64,000 nt of DNA. It comes from Hyaloperonospora brassicae (lineage: Eukaryota; Oomycota; Peronosporomycetes; Peronosporales; Peronosporaceae). The position numbers and the translations under genes are program-made. The notes under the pieces are model-generated. The model worked only from the letters and a program-made list of their open reading frames with translations. It had not been told where the DNA came from and made no database searches. Location of the stretch: assembly GCA_947650285.1 (NCBI GenBank), contig CANTFL010001327.1, positions 1 to 64,000 on the forward strand, in the 5' to 3' direction. Below are positions 55,201-64,000 of this stretch, piece after piece; position 1 is the stretch's first letter; each line of letters begins with the position of its first letter.

Positions 55201-58200
55201 GCAATAAACGCTCAATATTTCTCAAAATCATTTACCGACCATTCATCTTATTCAATTTTGGGGTTTCAACTTCTTATCTTGTGATGTTTTACCTAAATTT
55301 ATATTTTACTTGTATATTTCATTTCCAAGGTACATTTTGATGCGGTATAAAATAAGGCATTTGACTTATTCAGAAAATAATTTATATAGATGTATATCAT
55401 ATAAATATATAAAAAGCCGCGCGACAAGGTTAGTCAACGTCGGCTTTACGTTTTTCTACCACCAAACGTGCCTCTTGATTCCACGACGATCAAATTCCTT
55501 CATTATAAAGTTTCTATTATTACTTTACAGTTTGACCATTTGATTTTACTGATGTCTTTGATTCGCTTAGACTTGTCTAATCCCGACTAGATTGCTCGTC
55601 GCTATTAAGTTCTAAAAAGGACTTGGCCTAAAATTTCTGCTTTTGATTATTTCTTTTTCAATTGCGGTGAAATAAGTCAAGGATAGCCGCATTAAAGTAT
55701 TGGGGATCATACATTAATTTGGGTAGGTTAAATGAACCTATAATTAACATAAATTAGGAACCTCTCCATCATCCCTTGAATTGTAGTAACTACTATATAC
55801 AATTACATGACCACGCCCATGTTTGTCTGTAAAATAAAAACATATATTTGTCGTGCCCTTGATGTCGTCAAACATGTCGTACGAATATAATCGATCTCAT
55901 GCTGTACAAAGTGAAGCCATCTTGTGCTGCATCTGCAAGAACTCACAGCCATTTCACTTTTTTACAAGTATAAAGCAATGTCTTACGGCTGGCAATCCCA
56001 ATTATGTGTAATGTTTTATGTTCACATGGCAAAAATCATTTTTATATCCAGGGTTCTGAGGAAAGCCCATTGGATAAATTGATGCACTTTGATTTATCTG
56101 ATTCACAAGAGGTATATCTTTTATAAATCAAGTCATTTGGTGTTGCGAGATAATATCGTAAATCGACGCTGTATCTGTACACATTATATATGATATCCAT
56201 GATGCCGATGGTGACGTTTGATGCACTCAATTTAATTTAACAAGTTCAAGTCTTAAGCATTAATTGTGTAACAAGTTCAAGTCTTAAGCATTAATTGTGT
56301 ATGATTTAAGGGTGGTTCCCAGGGATAGTGTTTTAGTAAATTTAACCTCTAGGATGATGACTGTAGGTTCAGTCCCCTCAATGTGCACAATAATTCTTGA
56401 GGGTGACAACCGCAATATGATTCCTACAGTAGCTAAAAAACTGCCGCTACCTCTTAAAAACCATGGTTGAATATACCGGATATATTGGGTCGTTCGCGTA
56501 CCCGAATATATCTCCTCCAACCTTTTAATCAATGACATATCATATGGTAGAGCAGAAAATCTATGTATTAAAATGTCAATACATCAACATCATTCGTGCA
56601 TGCATGATAACGAACAAAGAAATATCTGAAGACCAGAAATAAATATTAAAGCCTATTCTTTAAACGAGCCAAAAACATTCTCTGATTTTTGTGTAGATAG
56701 CCTTTTTTTATAGTTCAACACCTTGAATTTCTGTTCTCATAAAGTAAACGGAAAAATCTAAGTTTCCGCTTAAGATTTACAGGTTCATTGACGAACAATA
56801 TACTGTCCAGAAAACCCATTCGCGACGCATGGAATTCATCACTTTTTTCTGAATACAGATTAACGCCACGATTGTCTCTAAGTGTAATTTGTGGCAAATA
56901 TAGGGACGGGTGCGCCTAAGTGAGTTGGTTGCATATTCTAATCAAATGAAACAGTCGTACAAGCCTGAAATACGCGACGATATTTACGGCAATCGGTACA
57001 AGCAGATGTTTGATAGGCCTTCAATGTTGGCTTCAAAAAATTAAAAATGGTCGCTAGGGCATGCCAACTCTTTTAATGCGTTATGAGCTAGGGATGTGAC
57101 GTAATCTATTATCGAGATAGCTATATATGCTAAGTCTTCTCACGTAATATATATTGATTTGCCATTTACGTGACACCCTGAGAGAGTATGCCGGTACCTG
57201 TCGGAGTAAAACACATTTAACCGATACTATAAAACATACACTAAACCGCGTTCGCATATAAACAAGGCTTATAATTAAATTATTATTAATGGATTTCCAA
57301 CTATCCGATCATGTATATTCATGTAACTATTTGATATATAAGTCTCAAATTACGCTTCTACCCAGCTTTATAAGATAGGTCCTTAGCATTTCTGTTTTAT
57401 GAAATACTAGAGTCTAGATGGCTAGTTAAATCTACAAGATGCGGTGAGTGCAACACGGATAAAACCCGAATATATATGAAAAATGATCTCCTAAATTAAA
57501 ACGGTTTGGGCATTTAAGATATTTTTAGCATCTCCGTCGCTTGCTATGATCACTGTACCTTTGAATCAACACAATAGACGGACATGATCAGCAGTCGCAG
57601 CATATATTGAGTCGCAATCGCGTAAACGCGTATGTAGTTTTACATGTTTGTAATAATTTGATTGAAGCACTTACCTCCTTTCAAGGTTTATATTCGAGAA
57701 GGCATATATGATAGGACATCGTTACTCATTCGCGCAACATGGTCAACGCTAAGGCTTCTATTTTACCATTATGATTTTGAGTCAACCAATGGTGGACATA
57801 TGTCATAATCGGTCAAATCGTACTTTAAATAGTATATACTAAGCTTCCTTTGAAATTTTATCGATAGCATTATATTCGCGCCTTGCATCAAGAACGATTA
57901 AAAGGTGTGTGCTTTTCCATTGTATTTTCGGACAAATTGTTTTACGAAAGCCAAGTTATAATAGTATGGTAAGAACAACAACAATATTAACAGTGCTATA
58001 TATAATGAACTACACTAATTTATTTCGATGAAATGAATTTGCGGAAACGAAAAAAAAATCAGTCATTTATGGGCAAGGTTATAAGCCGTGGGTGGGAAAG
58101 TGTTTAAAAGTTTGCACCAAGTGACAAATAATTATACATGGCCAGCAAACTTTTATAAGTGTTACGACATATACCGTGAAAATTTTTAATGCCACACAAG

Positions 58201-60399
58201 ACGTTGCAATGTGCTCACTCCTTACCAATAACGAAATAATGATAAAAAGGTACATTCGTTGTTTTTTTTAATAACACAGGATGTGTAACAAATTTTTGTT
58301 GGGCGGGCAGATATGTTCGAAAATGGTCCGATACTACGTGCGTTACTTGTGTGTGCATCACAGACGCGGAAACTTTCGTTTCCGCAGGTCTTCTTAGTAG
58401 CTTACCAATTGCAAATATATATAACTTTTTGCTGCGCTCTATGTAATTACTTCACGCATGTGAAATTTGTTAAGTATACGGAGTATACATTAATTATGAG
58501 TTACCTTAATGACTTCATCGACGTACATGTCGCTCCCGTCCAAATTGGTCGTATCGCAATTTTACAGATAATGGGTTAACTACTCGTGTGTGAGCGACAA
58601 AATTAAGCTAGTAAATACATGTATAAGATATACAAGTCCAATATCACGCCAGCAGTGACAGCCGTGACAACTTTCTAATGATTACTTGTAAGTATGCGTG
58701 ATCGTGTGTGACGATGTGATGGGCGGGTTTCATTGCATAAGTAGTGAAAGCAGATCAACAATTTACATTTTTTGACATGAGCGGCAGCCGCTATGCGGGT
58801 GGTGCTCTTCATACCAATCAAACTAATATGGGGTGCCAGGCTTAATATCGGCGATTCATATACAAATTCAAATCATGATTTGCCTTCGTGACTAAGTAAA
58901 TACTTTTGTACTTGTAAGAAATAGACCAACATGACTTCAGTACTTACATGGCTTTTACTTACACAACGTTTTCCTATGTATCACAGTGTAAGAAAGCTAC
59001 GGTGGGTTAATTGATTCACAAATGACGCATCTTAGGCATCGGTGAGGAATCATACATCATTTAGATAGAGCTATGCCGATATCGGGAAACACTTCGATAA
59101 AAATTGTCGTTTATAAAACAATTTTTGGCATGTCTTACCACTTTCAACTAAACCTACAAGTATGTTTCTCCCACAGACATCTTACACAAGTGTAACAACT
59201 CATTGTACGCCTTTAATGCCATATATTATAACGATTTTAACAATTTCTTTATATTGCTGAAACTTTGTCTTTAAAGCCACTCCACAAATGTCATAAGTAT
59301 GCTGCTATTTTGTATAGTAGTCGAAAATTGTTCGAAAAAGATTGTCACACAAGTATTGGGTCCACCAAGCTACTGTCGATGTCTTCACTATTGCATAGAA
59401 ATGTCTTGGCAATACGAAATAGTACATTTATTGATGGCCCCCACGCATAATTATGCATACTGGTACCAAGATGCGTATCTACTAAATGCGCACCGCCTAC
59501 TTATTATATGTTTACGCATTTACTCACGGTAAAATCTAATTCGGTCGCGATGTCACTATCTGATGTCATAGATAATGGTTCTAATAAAGATTGTCGCAAG
59601 GTTGAGCGGTATAGGCTGAGAAGAGTCACGGCCTGAAGTAATTTGACGAAGTTACGAGTGAAGCGTTTAGAACCTTTAAGAAGGTAGAGGGTTTTCATTG
59701 GTCTAGATATATTAAAAGGACTGGTATAGTTTTTATATTATACGTGAATAATAACTTCGAGATATGGAAGCGAGTCACCGAACAGAGAATCGAAGATATA
59801 ACCACTTTACAACTTGACTTCGCCATCACACATATAGTCAACCATCTATCTCTAGCTACGAATAGACTATATTTTAAATGGACGCATAGTCATCCGCCCG
59901 TTTTTAGCATTTATTCAAGAGAAAGCTTTCGAAACTTTTGTCTTCTTGTTCAATGGGATCATCTTTGGGTCCGTAAACGTATTTATAGGCTAGTAATCCA
60001 GCATATAATATCACTTTCAAACTAATGATAAGTCAATGTATAATAAAAGAGACAATTACGTTGCTCAGTAATGACAGTCATTTTGGTCACTCCGGTCGTC
60101 CACTATCCAAAGCGTGAACAAATCTATCTTTAATGTGTCGTGCATTCATTCGTGTCGATAATCTGAAACATTTCTCTGCCGCAATTGACAAAAATGTCTA
60201 TTTTATAATCGAGATAATGCGAGTTGGAAAGATGCGCATTATCTTGTCATCAGAATACAATTTTTGGAGCAATACAATGTTTAGGTGCTAAGGTTGTAGT
60301 TACGTAGACTTTATAAAACTAAATTATTAAAATTTTCTGCATACATATGTGGTGGATTGGAGTGAAAACTACGTGATGCGCCCCCTTAATTCTCACTAT
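49263..60399. other. 11-kb AT-rich region without recognisable genes
   Basis: No frame exceeds about 93 codons and none shows a motif. There are no tRNA-like box A/B pairs. Low-complexity AT runs and a short tandem duplication (56239-56300) are present. It is probably old decayed transposon DNA. Confidence 0.5.
56239..56300. repeat. Exact 31-bp tandem duplication
   Basis: Two adjacent identical copies of a 31-bp unit beginning AACAAGTTCAAGTC and ending TAATTGTGT. It looks like a simple recent duplication. Confidence 0.9.
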
Positions 60400-60560
60400 G
60401 CCGGGCTTCCGACTTACGCGAGGGGGGTACCCCGATGCCGCAAAATAAATGGTTCACCTTTTGCAGCCGTCGACTGGTGGGTTGCACCATTAGGTAGGCT
60501 CAGACAGAGACGGAGACGTGTTCGCTTTGGCAGAGATAGATCTTAGGCCCCGAGTATATA
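60400..60560 (-). repeat. Fragment of a family-B-type LTR
   Basis: On the minus strand this reads GTGCAACCCACC, AAAGGTGAACC and CGGGGTACCCCCCT, in the same order as GTGCAACCCGCC, AAGGTGAGG and GGAGTACCCCCTCC at 20866-20935 of the B LTR. The plus-strand frame 60349-60546 is a by-product. Confidence 0.55.
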
Positions 60561-60967
60561 TTATCACTCAGTGGGCCAATAGGTGGTCACTTGATCGAAT
60601 AGGTCGAGAGAGGACTTCTATCCAAAACATTCTGGTAGCTTGTCACTTATGGCCATTTGTGTAATCACAGGGTTGTTTAACTTCCGTTGTTTATTGTAAT
60701 CATAGGGGTGCTCACCTCCTGGACTTTACCTTGCTACATCATTGCTAGTGTGGTATAGTAGTAACTTAATTTTGTCATATAATAGCCTCAACGTACAAAC
60801 ACAACAATCTCGAAGATAAGTCGGCGCAACGGGCTGGTACGTTTGGGTGAATCCCAACGTGTTTCGCCCCTTCGGGTTCAGTTGCGGCTTTCACCTAGCC
60901 GATTCCTTACAACAACTCCTCCAGAGGTCTACCTGAGCTCAGTAGCCCTATAAAACTATCTCTTCCT
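60561..60967. other. No recognisable feature
   Basis: Pyrimidine-rich sequence leading into the decayed frame at 60968. It may be the 5' part of the same element. Confidence 0.3.
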
Positions 60968-61981
60968 ATGGCTTCACACCAACGGTTAGAAGCCAATGCT
61001 CACGCGTTTTTACAGGTCACCGGGCGTAGTGTCCGCCCGACTAGAAGAATCGCGGTGCCCTCGGTTGAGGCCCACCGGCTTTTCGCTCGAGAAGACTTTC
61101 AATGGTGCCGTCTATTGGGTCACCGACTCGTAGATTAAGAGACTCACAACGGTCCCTTTGATGAGGGTTACCGGCTCGTCGTCAACGAGACTCTTTCTTT
61201 CGCTAGTAGCGAGCGCTGCCCAACCCCGGCATTCCTCAACTCTTGGCGCTACCAGTCGATACCTCTACAAGCTATACCCCCGAGGTTCGATGGTAGGCAT
61301 AATCTAGTCCACGCGAGGAATTACCTCAAGTGTACGCGTATATTGGACTTAGAAGATTCTGGACTGTATTGATTTATCTCCCTTCCTATTGCTAAACCGT
61401 TAAGCGGTCCTCTATTCTTCTCCTCTTCCCTTATACGTAAACCAAGTGTAATGAATCTTCGTCGACATTCTCTCACTCTGCCCTACGATCTATCGTCGAC
61501 GACTTTGAGTTTGACGAACATAACTTTGACAACCTCCACCCCGACGACCTCGACTTCGATGACCTCGCGTTCGACGACCTCCAGTTCGACGACCTTGACT
61601 TCGACGACCTTTCATTCGACGAGTATGTCGGTCTTTGCCATTAAATCCCTATATCATACTAGGTTGGGAGGCCGCTTCCGATATCGGTTCTTGGGGGGGT
61701 TGCTACTCGACGAACCCACAGGCCATTTACTTTATGAAGTTCGACTTTTTCTTAGTCTTTCCACGCAAATGTCTCCAACGGGAGGGCCAAATTATATCCC
61801 TTCGCCGAAACAGGCGGGCATACCTAGCGAATATTTGGGGGAGCCACTTGACAAAAACATAGGATTAACGATTCTTAGAGGTCTAGGTGCACTCGGTCTT
61901 GTTACACAACTGTATTCACCGGAGGAAAAAATATATCCCGTCCCCGAAACAGACGGGCAGACCAAGATAGTTTTTTTTTAA
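60968..61981 (+). pseudogene. Unidentified decayed reading frame, probable transposon
   Basis: From ATG 60968 one frame runs 337 codons with only two stops (TAA near 61136, TGA near 61370). The first part is M-A-S-H-Q-R-L-E-A-N-A-H-A-F-L-Q, hydrophilic with R/W residues. Around 61497-61625 the next frame is strikingly acidic, with a D-D-L-x-F pentad repeat, while the ATG frame becomes Ser/Thr-rich; a frameshift there is likely. A third frame, 61635-61862, reads G-W-E-A-A-S-D-I-G-S-W-G-G. I do not recognise the family. Confidence 0.4.
61551..61625 (+). repeat. 15-bp tandem repeat, 5 units
   Basis: Units of the form GACCTCGACTTCGAT repeat five times with changes mostly at the third triplet. 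They encode D-L-x-F-D in one frame and Thr/Ser-rich peptide in another. Confidence 0.8.
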
Positions 61982-64000
61982 AATAACAAAGGCGTGCCAA
62001 GTAGATCGCAAATTGAGTAGTATATTATAAAGTCAAATCCTTTAACTCTGTTACTTTATCCTTACCTCGGGTCTTGGTCCATATTAAATTTGTACAGGAG
62101 TAGCTCGACCTCGAGCGACCTGACGTCCACCTTGAAGGACCGAGTTCCACCATAAGAGACCCGAGTTCCTTTTATGAAGGATCAAGTTCCACCTAAAGAA
62201 ACATAATTGTCATTCTGAGTAATCGGGGTTAAACGTGAGAAACCAAACCTTCAGATGAGGGACCGTGACCTTCTCATTTCACTTTTTAATTTAAACAATA
62301 CTTCTGGAGATATTTTCTTATCGTTAGGTGATGTAAGTCTTCTCCTCCAAATGCCTTGTCGCCTTCGTGACCCCTTCCTCCTTGCTTCCCTTCCCCGAGA
62401 GGTTTAGCTTTGTTTTTTCGGTGCGCTGGCCTCCGGGTCTATCATTTTCAGATAAGCATTTCACTACACCTATTTCCAGTACAAAAACTGATGGATAGGT
62501 CAGAAACATACTATCAACGCAGTAACAACATCTTCATGCTGCAATGCAGAACAAGCAAGCCGGTGAAACAGTATAATTCATACTACATCATCCGTATCGA
62601 TACATATAAACCAACTTCTAGCTGATGTTGATAAATAAATTATATAACTAAGATAAACTCAAATGGGATGCATATAGCGCCATATCGTGATTTTAAGTTT
62701 ATTATATTTCCATTATAAAATGTACAAAAAAGTGTCCACTTGTCACATAATAGTACTGCCAACAGTCTTCTAATTACAAATTAACCCATTCGGCGATTTA
62801 CATCATTTCCTGACTTTGCCCTTTCGACTAGAGATTAATTTCAAACCATTTTATGTACTCTACTTGCGGTGGTTTTATCTGCAGAAATAAAGTAAAGCAA
62901 ACACGTTAGATATAAAGCGATATATCAATGTTATCAGGCTTGTTTGGAATCACGGTTGTTGCGAGATGCTTACTATATGAAGCCTGAATTATTAAAAATC
63001 ATCTCTTTTACCGACATGAATAGGTTTAACAACATCGTTATTATCCTTGAGCACTAAAAGTTTCTGCATTGAAATACATGATCAGAAATGGGTTCCCCGT
63101 AAAAGACGCTATGAATTAATTGTTTATGTACCCCTGTTCCTATACCCAATTACATTTTCTTTCTGAATGTCAAATACTTAATAAGCATCCCCATCTGGTC
63201 CACTCTACGTAAACATATCGGCTTTTTAATGCTATCTGTAACTATTATCATACCTGCCGATTGTTTTATACGAGCTTATGTCTTCCACAATGTGCTCTTA
63301 AGGAGAAGATTATCTGTTTTATCCGCATTAAATGGACATTTCTTACTTATAAAAATCACTTTTATTTTGTTCAATATATTCATGTCACAATTAATTGATC
63401 AATAACCGTCAAGTATATCTATGGATGGATGCTGCTTATATGTGAGATTGTTAAGAGATATTGTGATACTAGTATTGAATCAGACAAATGAACATAATTG
63501 ATCGTAACGAATTCAGTACTTGAATGTACCGGCCCGTATCTGAATTTTATAGAATATGATATCCATGAAATTTACAAATGCTTCTCTTTTTAAGACAGTT
63601 CAGTACTATCGTAATGAATTTATTTTTGGAATCTCGATTGGAATTTCATTCTTTAACGAATGATCTTGTTCAAATAATCATCCCCCATTGTCACCTAGAG
63701 CACATGTGACCCGTCCTGAGTCATTTCGTTCTTCAAAGCAATTTACCGTGCCCCGTCTTGAGCTACAGCAACTGATCGTCAATACTTGCTATAAAACCCC
63801 TCGGACAGATTTCAGATAATCATTTTGACTCTATATGAGATCGTACGTTAATTATTTTTAACAGCTATCGATCAGTTATGGCAAACCGTTGCGCTATTTT
63901 ACAACAGCGTCGGGCCCGCGTCGATGTACAATTTTGGTCGGAATACCGAAATCATCATACGTAGAGATACGTGTTGAATCATCAACAGATTTGAGAAATA
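61982..64000. other. AT-rich tail of the window, nothing recognised
   Basis: At 62110-62200 there are three loose repeats of GAGTTCC/AAGTTCC within related blocks, probably the end of the element at 60.9-62.2 kb. The rest is AT-rich with no coding sign. Confidence 0.4.

Overview
The window looks like a gene-poor, repeat-rich stretch of an oomycete nuclear genome (Peronosporales type: Phytophthora or a downy mildew). The basis is the style of the Ty3/gypsy, LINE and Mutator-like relics, an AAAP transporter with five very short introns (65-98 nt), an oomycete-style bZIP, and AT-rich gene-free DNA. I see only two convincing host genes: an amino acid/auxin permease-family transporter (43604-45535, +) and a bZIP transcription factor (47790-49262, -). 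They converge tail to tail.

Layout. 1-3811: a relic LTR, then a truncated relic (A') of a Ty3/gypsy family I call family A, on the minus strand. 3812 to about 4870: a decayed family-B LTR inserted in A'. 5430-6925: a broken Mutator-like transposase. About 8390-15920: a decayed L1-like LINE on the minus strand. 19871-39212: one old Ty3/gypsy element, family B, with about 1.13 kb LTRs and stop-riddled gag, protease, RT, RNase H, integrase and chromodomain. It is interrupted by a solo LTR (24251-24570, TSD GTACG) and by a complete, very young family-A element (29323-37302, two 389-bp LTRs that read as identical, TSD CGGAT). 39990-41250: another family-A relic. 43.6-49.3 kb: the host genes. 49.3-60.4 kb: AT-rich DNA with nothing I recognise. 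60.4-62.2 kb: a B-LTR fragment and an unidentified decayed reading frame.

The most unusual signal is in the young family-A element. Its LTRs and its coding interior look like a string of short inverted repeats. In 29609-30460 alone I counted 20 perfect stems of 8-12 bp, where about 0.1-0.4 would be expected by chance, and the pattern continues through pol and gag. In older copies of the LTR the same hairpins persist with compensatory base-pair changes, which points to selection on structure. The element also shows a textbook -1 frameshift signal between gag and pol (A_AAA_AAT, 8-nt spacer, 9-bp hairpin). A 491-codon antisense ORF lies inside its 3' end, and its protein sequence is recognisable in the A' relic.

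The retroelements act as a nested stack. The B element landed first, a hairpin-rich solo-LTR family and then family A inserted into it, and elsewhere a B LTR sits inside an A relic. Nothing suggests that the two host genes belong to one pathway.
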